Shown piece after piece: positions 11,635 through 24,668 of a stretch of DNA of 64,000 bases (positions are counted from its first letter, which is position 1; every line of letters begins with the position of its first letter). The DNA lies in the NCBI GenBank assembly GCA_963853835.1, contig OY970822.1, positions 47,146,404 through 47,210,403 on the forward strand, in the 5' to 3' direction. This DNA comes from Calendula officinalis (taxonomy: Eukaryota > Streptophyta > Magnoliopsida > Asterales > Asteraceae). The notes beneath the pieces were generated by a model. It had not been told where the DNA came from. It saw only the letters and a list, made by a program, of their open reading frames with translations, and searched no databases. The translations under genes were made by a program, and so were the position numbers.

Positions 11635-14600
11635 ACTCAACTCCACTTGAAATAGACTTCATCCCCGAAGTCATTGCTCGGAAGAATCTCAGGGTGGTTT
11701 CACGCATCTCGGACTCATACTCGCCAACGGCACACGTCCTCAAATGGGGAAGGAAAACAAAATGGTAAGGTTAAGAAGGAAAAGGAAATTCATCAGGATG
11801 ACCTACGACATGCATACTCAAATGGAAAAGAAGAATAAAAAAAACGATAAAGTTATGAATAGAAAGAGGCTCTTCATGGTGAATTTACTTAATAGGAAAA
11901 GAATTCCAGATCACGTAAGTGCTCATACAATTATCCGCCTCTAGTGGCGCAAAACGATAAGGCTAAAGGGAATAAGGTTAGGATGCTCACTATGGATCTC
12001 AGCATGCAAAGAAAATGTTGATAATGAGCATAACATACTCTACGATACTCTACTCTACTGAAGGCGTCTTCTTGCTCTCGCATTCGGATACAGTTGTTAA
12101 ACTCAGCGATTAACGTCGCGTTGAATCACCGATTCAACTCCACTTGGAAATTTACTATTGATTTGTTGACGATACCAGATGCTCAGCGTAGTACCAGTTC
12201 ATCCAAATTATTTGCACAATCACACTCGGATCTCTCATGACGATAACAAGTTTTATGGAAAATTTTCTTCCCGCACAACTCCAACAAATGACCACTTACT
12301 CATTTTAGCAACAGGTAAAAAGAATTTCATTATCGAAAATTTTCTACCAAAATGACTCGGAAGGTCCTCTATTCTATGGGTCAACAGTTTGTTAACAGCA
12401 TAATAAATAATTTAGCGGTTTACACCATTATCAATTAATATAAAAACCATGCAAATAAATCACAAGGAATATACATATCACACAGAATTCTCATATACTC
12501 AGGTATATAACTCCAAAATATGATCTGGAAATATAACTCAGAAGTCCCACTCAGAAATAAACTCAAAACATATCTGAGGAGTATAACTCAAAATGTATAA
12601 CTCAGGAGCAAACTTATAAATTTTAACTCAGAAGCAAACCCAAAACTCTAACTCAGTAACAACTCATAAGGTAATAATATTTACAAGCAATAGCATTAGG
12701 TATAAATCACATTTTTACTCATTCTTATTACTACCCGCGTGTTCCAATTTACCAGCTTATAATATTTGGGATGATATACTCTCTCTCAACCGTGTTATTG
12801 GTTCTCAAAATAACTCTTCTTTAACATTATATTGTTGCTTTACTCTATTAGGTATGCATATTACCGATGTTGATAACCCTTTAAATAGCTCAGATTAACA
12901 ATCTTGTCATTTAATTCCCTTTGATAGGTTCTCATTCCATCACATTTAGTGGTTTCAAAATATTATTTTAATAGATGTTTTCTCCTTCATCTAGTTTAAC
13001 GATCCTTTAATAGACCGTTTCACTGATTTTACACAATTTAAAATGTCTCTTAATTATTTTGACCATATATACTCATTAATTTCATGTTACCCACAAAAGT
13101 TACAATTAAATTTCATACTCTTATTTATAATGATTTCTCGTTACTCAAATTACGAATTAATTCCTTAGTTCTCATTTACTCAATTCGCAGTTACACTTTA
13201 TTCTAAATCTTACGGTTTACTCATGGTTCATAAATTCAGTACATTCTCGTCTTTTTGAAATTTCTCCTAAGTTCAACATAAATTTATTGAATAGTTGTTC
13301 TCATCTCAAGTTTGATAATTATTCTTAAATAGAGTTTTCCCATATAATTTTATAATACCCCAAAACTCATAACACTTTATAATACTTCAAAAATTTGAAT
13401 AAAACTTCCCGTTAAATTAATACTTTTCTCTTTTGACTCATTTTATTAATTTGCTTATGCAACTCGATTTGTAATTTCTTATAACTCAAAATTACTCCAT
13501 AATTAATCAAAATAAAATTTTATCATTTAGCTCGTTTTAATAATAACTCATTCTCCTCAAAATTTCATTGTAGCAGTTTTCTCATATTCGATTCATTAAT
13601 AAGTTCTCCTCAATTTAATTTAATGATTTCTCATTATCACATTCATAACCACCCAAGAATAAGTATACTGTCTTATTTTGTATATAATTGTAGTATTACT
13701 ACTTCCCTTTTGCACGATATTCATTCAACCCAATTAACTTGATTTGTTAATTTCTCCAGTAAACCCGATCTATAATTTTGTTGTAAACTCTATAATTACC
13801 CATAGAATAAATCTAATTATTCTCAACTGCTTGATTTGATAGTTACTCTTATAATTTATTTGATTAATTATATGTATCTAGATTTCGCACTTTAATTTCA
13901 TACCAACAAAATCTCTCTGCATAAGCATCATGCTCATAATATTTATAAATAATAATTAATGATAATTATTTCTTGACAATTTCCCTTTTTACCCCTACTC
14001 AACTCCACTTGGAGAAAAACTCGTCCTCGAGTTTGGAACTAGTATTGTCTACCAAAATAAACAAGCAATTATGTAGTCACACAAACAATTAGGATACACA
14101 TACTAAATTCACTATAACAAGCATTGGTCCATCGTTCCCCTCAAAATCTCCCCCTAACCAACCAAAAGTCATGTGTGTACGGTAATAGGGGCCCTCTATT
14201 ACTTTCGACACATGCTTTTGTTTGGTCACGAGTCAATCCCAAAGTTCACAATTTCCCACATATAAGCCCACCAACAAATCACACTCAGAAGAAAGGAAGT
14301 TTATTTTCAATATCTGATAAATACAGATATGCACTCAACAGTGCATACTCAAAATCTCATAACCATTACTCAGAAAATCATGCGTACATTTAGTCTCGTA
14401 CGCGATACTCAGATAACTCAGATTCATAGAAATATTTCCACCTAGTTATTTTCACAATACAAATCTCCTTTTAAACTTTTCATTTGGATATGCCATTTAT
14501 CATTCCTCATAAATATAACTTATATCCTCTCCACAGTTATATTAAATTTTTTTGTAATTTGTGAGCATGTTGATTAATATCCCTTTTGATCAGAGTTCTC

Positions 14601-15868
14601 AGTTATTACGTTCCTCGTTTAATTTGATTCAATTTATCGCTCTTTTACTCGTTTTTAAATAGATCATCATCAAATTGATGACGTTAGCTTCCTCTTAATC
14701 CTCTTTAATAATTACTCTTTAAGATGAGCTTCAATAATATCTGATTAATTTGACTCAACAATTCCCCAATTAATTAGTCTATTAAACTTACATAGTTTAT
14801 CTTAAGCCATCAGTGCGAACTCATTAATCTGTCATTTAACTTGTCATCCACATTTAGTTTTGCACTTTAAATTTAACCTACTTACTCGAAATGTTTTTCC
14901 CATTTTATCTCAATTTAAATAAATACTAACTTGTTGACCTTAATATGGAATCTGCTTAACTATTATATCTCGTGATTCGTTGTATTCACGAAAATTTTTA
15001 ATTTCTCATTTAGATAACTTCTCTTTTAATCCTGATCAATAATTCTCTTTTAGATCCTGTTAATAATTCTCGTTTAGCTAAATGTAATTATTTCCCATTT
15101 TATTGACTTAATAATTCTCTCTTTTACTCAACTTGGTAAATCCTCTTAAAAATATTCTTAACCAATTTGATTTACTAATCTCCGATTTACTCGATTAAAT
15201 TACTCGGTCTATTAAGTGTTTTCTCCCACATGAAAGTTTTTAATATTTTCCCAATACGAAAATTTAATACTCCTCTTTAATGTTAATAATTTTCCCTTTT
15301 CTTATTTACTCAAAGCATGCGAAACATAAATTAATATCCCGTTATTACACTCTTGGTTAAAATTTCTCAAAACTTATAAAATCTCATTTCAACTCTATTA
15401 GGTGTTCCTCTAAATTGAAACTTTTATTATTTTCTCATTAGTATTTATAATTTCACATTTCTCCAGTATATATTTTTCATATATATAAATATAGAACTCC
15501 AAGAATAAAAATCGAAATTATGCTCAAATTAAGCTCTAAATTATTAACAAAATTATGGAATCTCATAATAGTATATCTATATACATATATGTTTAGCCAT
15601 ACAATCACAAGTAATTCTCTCAGGATATAAACCGAAAATTCTCAGAATATGCTACTCGTCTATACTCAGAATATAGCAAAATCTCAATTAAATAATACTC
15701 TTAAATATTACCGGCAGTAGGAAGCGAGAGGTCGACGTGACATGCTGTATGTTCGATGTGGAAACTTTTTCTCAGAAAAATATTTGACTCTTTTCTCGTT
15801 TGAAAAAACTCGATACTCAAACTTGAGTTTGAATTCGCCCCTTGCGAACCCAAATCCCTCAAGTCAGA
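11635..15868 (-). other. LARD interior, no intact ORF
   Basis: The 4.2-kb interior has no supported protein domain. Its plus strand is rich in A, T and C and very poor in G between about 12700 and 15700, so the element RNA would be poor in C. A purine-rich motif (AAGTGGAGTTGAG on the minus strand) occurs both next to the 3' LTR (about 11652-11637) and at about 14013-13999. At the second site the minus strand reads SKLEDEFFSKWS and a stop, which resembles the extreme C-terminus of some Ty3/gypsy polyproteins. I take it as a possible last remnant of a lost pol gene. Confidence 0.6.
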
Positions 15869-15880
15869 GCTCTGATACCA
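15869..15880 (-). promoter_or_regulatory. LARD primer-binding site
   Basis: TGGTATCAGAGC on the minus strand, three bases inside the 15884-18670 LTR, complementary to initiator tRNA-Met. It shows that this LTR is the 5' LTR. Confidence 0.9.
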
Positions 15881-15883
15881 ACT

Positions 15884-18670
15884 TGTAACACCCTAAAATT
15901 TACAAGATTTTTAAAATTTTTGAAAATAAAATTATAATCAAAAGGCCCCATAAATAAATCTCAGATATTAATATTTAACATTTAAAACGTATTTATTGCG
16001 GAAATAGTTAAGATAAAGTAAAGTGTTTTAAAATATTAAATGATGTCCACATCAGTAATAAAAAGATACAGCGGCCAACCGTCCACCTTCTCCTTTCCTT
16101 TGCTGGTACCTGAAACAATGTGGGGGAAAGTTTGGGTCAGCTGGGGAAGCTGAGTGAATAATTCTCAAAATGCAAACAATCATAACATCGGTATACTCCT
16201 ACTCAGAATCTACTCGATTAATTACTCAGATTTATTTCTCAGATTTTATTACTCAGATTTTATTTATATAGCGCAGTGTGACTTGAGCCGAGAAATCAAC
16301 CTCGACCCGCCTCACACCACCTCAACACCTGTACTCTTCGGTGTTGAGTCAAAAAGGCCTGGCACCAGTACTCTTCGGTGCCAAGTCAAAACGTCTGACA
16401 CCAGTGCTCTTCGGTGTCAAGTCAGATATAAACTCAGACGGGAGGTGATCCCAGGCATATAGCCAAAAACTCAGATGTGTGTTATTATGTTTTATTATAT
16501 CTTTAACATAATTATCTCAGATGCCCTAGCAAGTAGTAGCACAGAATGACCCTGTGCCGAGCTCGGTTACCCAGGCACAATGTCTCAGATTAAAATAAAT
16601 CAACAGCTGCTCAGATACTCAGATAACGGATCAAACTCAGATAACAGATCAAGCTCAGATAACAATTAAGGTGCAAGTAATATAACACGTAAGTCATGCA
16701 TGTATAACGTTAAAACTGAATACACGGTGAGAATACTCACCTCAAGAAACGTAAGCTCCAAAGGATTCCCGACAGTCAAAGGTACAGCACGTTATCTCCT
16801 AGGCGGTCCTAAAACCAAAACGAAACCCCGAATTAGAATTCTACCCGAGGGCTTATTTCAGAAAGCTGGCAGCACCCGTCAGTCTCACGGAAACTGCCAT
16901 AACTCCTAAACGGATCATTAGATTTTTCCCATCTTTCTACCACAGAAATTAGACTCGGAATACTACAAAACACTCTCAAGTGGCTTCTTCCCAAAATCGG
17001 ACTCTAAGGGCCTCAAAACAGGCTCACAAAACAGCATAGTTGCACAGGTCATTTTCCTAACATCAGTATATTAGAATGATTATAACTTTTAAACCGCAAA
17101 TCGGATTAACGAGACGTTAGCGGCATTGGAAAGAGGACTCAGAAAACTAGTGACCAACACGGGCCAAAAATTCAAAAGTGCATTTTAAGTGTGGTAAAAA
17201 CAGACCCGGACTTGACCAACAGAATCTGTTAAAATTTCAGCATAACGTTTAAAACCCGTTTGAAACCCGACATCAACTCGTTCACTCCCGAGGCACCCAA
17301 CAGTCCCGAAAACCAATTTATCACAGAAACTTAATGTAAAATAAATCTAACTCATTTTCTTGAAAACTTTCCTTATTAGGAAACCAAGAACCCTAAGGTT
17401 CGGTTTCCGTTTCTCGATTGATAAAACGTTTAGATTATTTAACAAATGGTCTTAACCCAAACCATACCCGACACACAAAACGAACAATCAACAATCTCAA
17501 CCCAGAAACCCGAACCCTCTTTGGTTCAATCACAGCCCTACGCAAAACGGGATTTGCCTCAAAGTTAATATATAGAAATCGTATGGAATAAGGAACAAAA
17601 CAAAACTAGAATCTACCGAATCCAATAGGTCTTGCTCGGGGTGAAATCTGCTCGGGAATTCTGCTCGGTTGCGGGTTCACTGGCTCGAAAACTATAACAT
17701 TATCACGGTATTAGAACATAATTCACTGAACCGAATTTAACGAATTAAAAAAGCAAGATAAACCAGAAAACCAAAGGAAGTAAAACTACCGAATAGAAAA
17801 GAAATACTTAATTAACCGGCTATCTCTACGCACAACAGGAAAAAGAGGAATAAGTTGGAGCTGCTCCTTGACGGTGGAACACAAGCAGGTGAAGACTTTC
17901 TTGTTTCAATTGGTTGGCTATAAGGTCACCACGTCACAAACAAAAAGAAAAGATTGCAGCCTCAATATAATACTCCCACCGCCAAATCTAGAAACACATG
18001 CTACACCATTCCATCATTCATCGACCGTCAAGAATCCGTTAAATCGAGACCTGCTTGCTGCTACTTTTACTCTTCAATTGACGAGAAAAGGAAGGCTGAA
18101 AACGATGGGACTTCCTTTCTTGCGGCTGAATTGGAGATGCTTGGCTGGAAAAGAAACGTAGGGATTAGGGGAAAGCTCCGATTAGGAGTTTTCACCAAAA
18201 AGGGCTTAAGGCCTGATTAAGGATCGGGCTTCTACAAAACTCGGGCCTAAACGAGATTAGGACCAATTGTACGAATGAGGGAGTGGCGGGCTTAATCACC
18301 GAACAAAGAAAGCAAATGGAGGAGGCCTTGGCCTACGACCGGCCCGACTCAATAAGGTATCACACAACTCATACGGTTAGCTAACGGTCCAATATTGAGA
18401 CGAACTAAATAATTATTTTTATTAATAAACGCACGTCTATAACATTTAGAATGTCCAAGGAAAAGAAACATTTAGATAATATGAACTGTCTAACTATACG
18501 TCGACTAAATAATTAATGTGTCCACGTATTTAAAACATTATTAACTCGATAACGCCTTATAAAAACCAATCGTCTAATTCATTATAATTAATTTACTAGT
18601 TATTCATTTTAAATTTAAATATGATGATTAAACTAATATTATTTAATTATTAAAAATTCAGGGCGTTACA
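15884..18670 (-). repeat. LARD 5' LTR
   Basis: This is a near-identical copy of 8827-11634 with about two dozen substitutions by eye. It lacks a short stretch around 16186 (a GAGGGCACAT-containing segment next to repeated CAT). All three stem-loop units are intact here. Confidence 0.92.
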
Positions 18671-18675
18671 AAATC

Positions 18676-18713
18676 TTATTTACTTAGTCTAGGGACTAAC
18701 AATCTCCCCCTAT
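18676..18713 (-). repeat. Copia A 3' LTR, first 26 nt, and polypurine tract
   Basis: On the minus strand the LTR starts TGTTAGTCCC at 18701. The sequence just upstream (18713-18702) reads AGGGGGAGAT, a purine run in the position expected for plus-strand priming. AAATC at 18671-18675 is the second copy of the target site made by the LARD insertion. Confidence 0.85.
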
Positions 18714-18905
18714 TTGATGCAATCGAATAGATGAATAAGTATGAACCTATATTGATTCAGCTGTTTGGATCAGCTGAATGTTTATGTGCTTTGACCCTTT
18801 GGGTTCTTTTTGTATCTTTTTACAATATGTTTACAAGTATATTACAAAATTTGATTTTCTATTAATTGAAGCTGATAAGTACAAGGAAAATAAAAAAAAA
18901 CAAAA

Positions 18906-21900
18906 TTACAATGTCTTGGGCATAGCTTCCCCAACGACATTGTGATACAGTGGGCTGATGGCTGAGTCAATTAATTTCTTCATTTCTCTTCCCTCTTCAG
19001 TGGAGGAACTCATCGACTTGTGATAGATCAAAAGTTGATCAATATCACATAGATACAACTCATCAGCCCGTTGAAAGCAAGGCACCTTCTTCTCCAGATA
19101 GCAAAAGCCGTAGATTGGTTCTTTAACGATCAGCCCAGGGACAAAGTTTACTCCCATCGGAACGGCTCTCGTGATATTGAGTCTTGGTCGTTTTGAAAAT
19201 ATTATTGAACACCCAATATCAAGTGTTCTAGAGTCAACAAAAGGGGTTGGGGAGAACATACGTACGTTTCTCCCCTCTTGCTGAGGAGCCTTCACCAGCA
19301 GGTTCTCTGACAGCAGCTTCTTGAGAATCACGCAATTCAGTTGGTATGCGATTTGCCAACTCAGGAGAATGTCTCCTGATATTGTCGCATAGAGTCTTGA
19401 AGGTGAAGATTGCGACTTTTATCTCACTTTCCAGATCTGTTATTGTATCTGACGGTTTTGCAGATCTGGCAGCTGCTAGCAACTCATTCCACTCAGCATA
19501 GTTGAGTTGAGTGCTGATTTTTATCAGAGAAACCTTTTCAGAGACAACAAGTCCTCCAGCTCTAGCTATTATTACCTCTTGTGGAGAGCTGGATGAAGAC
19601 TTGGGGGCCCTTACGCTGGTGATTTTTGCTTCCTGCCTACGTTGGCAAAGAACTTTGTTGAACAACCTAATGTTCTCAGCTCTTTGTGCTTCAGCTTTTT
19701 GGTACAGCTCTTCTTGAGTTTTTCTTTGAAGGGCAATAGATGTATCAAGATCAGCAGTGGTTCCAGCTTCCTTTAAAAGAAGAGCTTTAACCGTAGCAAA
19801 AGTAGGCTCCCCCTCAGCAGGTTGAGGATTCACCTGTATAATGGGCTGAGGGATTTGGATTTGCGGGGCTTGGACTTGTGGGCCCTCAACTAATTCAAAG
19901 GAATCAACGATTTTAACAAAACTAGTTGAGGGTTCTCATGTCCTGAAACATCTTCTTCTTCTGGTATCCCAAGTTCTCAGCTCTTTGTGCTTCAGCTGAG
20001 GGATTTGGATTGCATGGTTGTCTCACCTGCTGAAGTAGTTACCTCAGGTATTTCAGTAGTGACGAGTGATGTTGGAATTTGAGTCTCGTCTACTGAAACA
20101 TCTTCTTCTTCTGGTATCCCAACAGAGGTGATAGGTGGAGATCTTGGAGTTTCACCTGCTGGAATGTCTTCTACATTGGCTCCAACAGCAGAGGTAATTA
20201 TAGATTATGAAACATTTTGTTCACCTGCTGAAGTAGCTTGCTCTTTCTCCCCCTCAGAGAGTGCCTGAAGAAGTAAGGTACTCTATGGTGCTAAAGCAGG
20301 ATGGACAGCAGCGGCACCCTCATTTAGCTTCTGAAGAATGAGGTTAAGGGTGCCTTGGAGACCAGCGACTTGGGAGGTCAGCGAGCTGACTTCAGTCTCC
20401 AGTTTGTCCATTCTTGTGGACACAGCAGAAGCGGACTCCTCAATAGCCTTAGAGAGGTGGCTATGAGTGTTGGTCAGCAGAGACTCTTGATTTGACTGTG
20501 CAAGAGCCAGACGGTCGACAGCTGGTTGGAGAGGAGATACCTTGGAGGACAAGGTATTCAGCTGTCTTTCAACTCTCGATGAATATACGTTTTGAGAGTG
20601 TTGAACTCGATGGTGTTGAGACGAATCTGCTCAGAAAGAAGAACCAGCTGAGGAGTCTGAGTGTGAACCTCAGTGTGCAGAGAAGTTATGCTGGAAGAGA
20701 GATTCTCAGCAGTTTTAGCAAACTTCTCTGGAACATCCCTGCAAAGGGTGTCCATCTACTTACTCAGCATGGCCATCCCAAGTCGAATCTGGGATGTTAC
20801 AACTCTAGACATCAGAGCAGCAACGACTCTGATGGGAATGCTTCCTCCAGCTTTGCTAGATTCAGCATGGGACACTTGGACGCTTTGGGGGAAGGGGTCC
20901 GGTATGCGTCCAGCTGGAGGGGTAACCTCAGCTGTGGGAGTGGGTGTTCCTGAGTTAGGAGGAATCGCTTTCATGGGATGCTCAGAAACTATGGGGGTGA
21001 GATGGGTCCAGCTGAAACTTTTGGGTTTCTAACAGAAGTGTCGTCATCAGCTGTCAAATTAGTTTGAAGCCAAGCATCTACTTCTTTGTCAGAGGAAGAA
21101 TAGTAGGGCTGAAGGGGTTCATCAGCCGAATCAAACATCACATGGAATGCTGCTTGATTATCTTGAGCTTCGGTCTCACCAGCCGGCGAAACTGGTATAG
21201 AGACTGGAGGAAGAGTTCCTCTGGGTGGTGTGTCAGCTGCCTCAGAGCTCAGTTAGTGAATACGTTCGCGATCACTGGCAGCTTGGGTGGATGCCTCAGT
21301 AACAACTTGGTCTAAAGTTGTCTCTTCATTGGCGGTGGTGGTTTCCTCGACCACCATCTGGTGTGTGCTGGTGATGTTGTGGGAAACAGAAAGAACAGTT
21401 TCAAGATTGACTTGGTTTCCAGTCAATCTGTCATCAACTGCTGACTTAGAAAGTGATGAAGAAGTTGGTGGTGGTGTGTGTGCAGCTGACTCTCGGGAGG
21501 CTTGGGTTGAGCCAAAAAGTTCACCAGCAGTCTGTTGAGAGACTGAGGTTTCTTGTGGAGTTTGTCCCCTTGTTACAATGACTGATAATGAATCAGTCGA
21601 GGAGCTACGCAGAAGGTTGGAGCCGGCACTAACTCCTGAAGAACGAAATTGTCGTATCGAAGTCTGCTGACTTGTTGAGAAATCGGCAGATGGAGGTTGA
21701 AGAGCCAAAGAGAGAAAAAGAGGATTGACCAGGAGTGTTTGACTAGGAGCTCCGATTTTTGGTGGAGTTCCTTGATAAACACTGCCAATCTGAAAATGAG
21801 AAGGACTATTCTCAGGTGCTGACATAGCATCTGATCGTAATCCTTCCCTTTTGGGACTCGAGTGAGTACCCAGAGGATCCTGGCTGAATCCTGATGATGC

Positions 21901-23079
21901 TGCTGTCGCCAGGTCAGCATCATCAGCCACCACACCTTCTCCACGTGTAGCAGACCGTCTTACCCTCAGCTGAGGAGAAAAAGGAGCGCGTGAAGTGGGA
22001 GAAGATGGTGGAGAGAATGAAAAGGAAGAAGGAGAGCGATGAGCAGGACGCTTAACTCGCTTCTTCACCACCAGTGGAATATAATCCACATCCACATTTT
22101 CCACATCAATGGGCATGGAGATCCCAGTGGAAGTAGTGGTATTTCCATCAACAGTTTGTGGGCGTCCAGTTGATGGAAAACACTTCAGATGAGAAAAGGA
22201 CGTACCTTCTTGAAGGGCAGATTCCTCCGATGTGGTGCCCAGTGATCGATCCCTTTTGGATTTAGTCCGACCATCAATGATCTTCAGCATGTACGGGGAG
22301 AGGGGAAAATCCTTACCAGCTTCCTTCTTGGTGTTGAAGATGGTGTTGGATAAGGTACGTACCTCAATCCATTCCCCTGGAAGGTCGTCATAATCAATCT
22401 TCAGCTTCTCAACCATCACATGAGCGATGCATAATGTGAAGAAGCGAAGATATGGAATGTGATTTCCCTTTGCCTTCAGCTTGGCCTTGACCTCCTCGTA
22501 CACCAGTCTCCCGTAATCAATCCGCTGACCGGTGATTATGGCTTCAGCAAAGACTTGCAAGTTGGAGTTGCACCGGTTGTGAGACCCGGAGTTGCCGCCT
22601 ATGCACTGAATGATGTGCGTGAAGAAATAGGCCCAGGGTCTCGACAGTTGAGACTTCCTGAAGATCTGCACCTTGTCGTCTTCATTTTCTAATCTATATT
22701 CGGAGATACAGATTAGACTATCTTTAGCTTCATCAGCAGACTCTGTCTCCTAATAGTGTTGGATGAGGAGCAGATAATCGAACCTGCAAGCAGTTCGGAA
22801 ATCATCAACCGTGATGGTGATTTAATGACCGTTCACCTGCGCAACGATGTTGTCTCCAGAAATGGAGGCAGACATCCAGAATTCATGCAAGAGTTCGTAA
22901 AAACTCTTGGTGAATCGAAAGAATGCACCACCGATAGGACAGTGACGCAAGAATTTTCCAACCGGTCGATAGATATCAACGAGTTTTTCCGGTGGAGAGG
23001 TGTTTCCTACCAGATTCGAGTTCTGATTGAACTCGATGGCAGCTCTAGATAGAACAGGTTTTGTGGATTTCTTCGACAT
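18906..23079 (-). pseudogene. Copia A third ORF (Sirevirus env-like region), broken
   Basis: A large coding remnant lies between pol and the 3' LTR, where Sireviruses carry an additional env-like ORF of unproven function. It starts MSKKSTKPVLSRAAIEFNQN at 23079 and continues in several frames. The N-terminal block around 22560-22370 (IDYGRLVYEEVKAKLKAKG, then PYLRFFTLCIAHVMVEKL) is followed by a long Ser/Pro-rich region. A predicted coiled coil lies at about 20755-20283 (MDKLETEVSSLTSQVAGLQG). The C-terminal block ends at 18906 (SAISPLYHNVVGEAMPKTL). The block order resembles the third ORF of copia B (40112-43905). I see no clear signal peptide or membrane anchor. Confidence 0.7.
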
Positions 23080-23643
23080 TTTAGGAGAGGGAAGAAAGAT
23101 AAAAGCTTGAAGATAGAGGGGTTTTGAGAGGAAATTTGAGAGAGAAGTTTGGGAGTGATGAAGGTGAAGTGAGGGAAAGGATGGGTATCTATAGGGGATT
23201 TTGTGACGGTTTGGGTAAACATTTGAAAATAAACCGGACCATAAATGGATAGTTACGATCCAACTATGGAAATATTGGTTATCGTGCGAAAAAGTGGTGG
23301 ATGTGACAGAGAGGGGTTAGTGGAGCCGTTTCTGTGTCAGAGGTGTCAATCCCTCATAAATGCCAAATATTTTCACTCGAGTGGAAATATTTTCCACAGA
23401 GAACGTGTGGAAGGGATAAAAAGATGCCTTTCCAAGGAAAACCAAACGTTTTAACTTATAAAACATGATAAGTTATCATTTTGAGATGTTTTATTCGGCT
23501 GACTAATTGAATTGAAATGTTTTTAGTCAGCTGAATGTACTAAGTGACAAGGTGAACTTATCAGCTGCTGATAGAACTTCAGCAGTTGATTTACGCATTT
23601 AACATACCCAGCTCGCTGATTAAAAAATTGAAACATTTTTCAT
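23080..23643. other. Spacer between pol and third ORF of copia A
   Basis: About 560 bp with no supported coding content. On the minus strand it would be the leader of the third ORF. No promoter element stands out. Confidence 0.5.
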
Positions 23644-24114
23644 CTAAAGGCTTAGTGAATAAATCAGCCAGCTGAACGTTTGTAGAAATGAAGTGTAGTT
23701 CAACATATACCTTATATCTATATGTTTGGTTCTGGAATGAAGAACTGGGTTGTGTCTGATTGCAATAACACTCGTGTTATCGCAGTAGATAGAAACTTTG
23801 CAAAAATTCATATCAAAATCAACCAGCTGATTCTTCATCCAAAGGACTTGAGCACAACAACTTCTCGCAGCAACATATTATGCTTCAGCTGTGGAGGTAG
23901 AAACAGTATTTTGTTTCTTGCTTGTCCAGCTGACTAACTTTCCACCAAGCAGCTGACACCCTCCAGTGGTGCTCTTTCTATCCATCTTGCAACCTGCAAA
24001 GTCTGAATCTGAATAGCCAATTAGATCAAACCCGGAGTCTTTGGCATACCAAAGACCTAGGCTTGGAGTACCTTTAAGGTACCTCAAAATTCTCTTAGTT
24101 GCTATTAAATGAGA
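23644..24114 (-). pseudogene. Copia A RNase H
   Basis: RNase H removes element RNA from the RNA:DNA hybrid. The first part (24087-23878) reads MRYLKGTPSLGLWYAK, then GYSDSDFAGCKMDRKSTTG, whose Asp residues are catalytic, and ends at VSTSTAEA. The second part (23838-23644) begins with a degenerate stretch and gives YCDNTSVIAI and HSRTKHIDIRY, conserved at the C-terminus of copia RNase H. A frame change separates the two. The pol region ends here and the third ORF follows after about 560 bp. Confidence 0.88.
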
Positions 24115-24663
24115 TTATCTAGGATCAGCTTGATACCTAGCACACATGCAAGTAGCAAACATAATGTCTGGTCTGCTGGCAGTGAGATAGAGCAATGATC
24201 CAATGATTCCTCTATAAAATGTGACATCAACTGATTTCCCAGTTGTATCAGCATCTAGATTGTTTGGAGGAGCCATTGGAGTTTTCATTGATGACGATGA
24301 ATTCATATCAAATTTCTTTAAAAGATCTTTGATATATTTTTCTTGATTTATAAAAATTCCATTTTTAGTTTGCTTAACTTGTAAGCCAAGAAAATATGTT
24401 AATTCACCCATCATACTCATCTCATACTTTGTAGACATGATTTTTGAAAAACGTCTACAAAGTTTTTCATCAGTAGCACCAAAAATTATGTCATCCACAT
24501 AAATTTGAACAAGAATGATATCACCTTTGATTTTACAAATGAATAAGGTTTTAGCAATCTTTCCTCTGGTGAAATCATTTGCTAGAAGGAACGTGGAAAG
24601 AGTGTCATACCATGCACGAGGAGCTTGTTTCAACCCATACAGCGCCTTATCCAACTTATACAC
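24115..24663 (-). pseudogene. Copia A RT, C-terminal half with YVDD
   Basis: This 182-residue open stretch starts MYKLDKALYGLKQAPRAWYD and carries the catalytic YVDD at residues 55-58 (QIYVDDIIFGA). It continues through GELTYFLGLQVKQ and ends in the thumb region YRGIIGSLLYLTASRPDIMF. The motifs match copia RT. It is separated from the first RT half by a short frame break near 24665. Confidence 0.92.
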
Positions 24664-24668
24664 GTAGT

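Larger units (their letters stand above)
8827..18670 (-). mobile_element. LARD-type non-autonomous LTR retrotransposon inside the copia A LTR
   Basis: Two 2.8-kb LTRs (8827-11634 and 15884-18670) flank a 4.25-kb interior. AAATC is duplicated on both sides (8822-8826 and 18671-18675). Ends are TGTAACACCC on the left and GGGCGTTACA on the right. The primer site shows it reads on the minus strand. No gag or pol domain was found, so it depends on a partner, as LARDs do. The LTR ends and size resemble Ty3/gypsy elements. The LTRs differ by only about 1% by eye, so the insertion is young. Confidence 0.92.
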
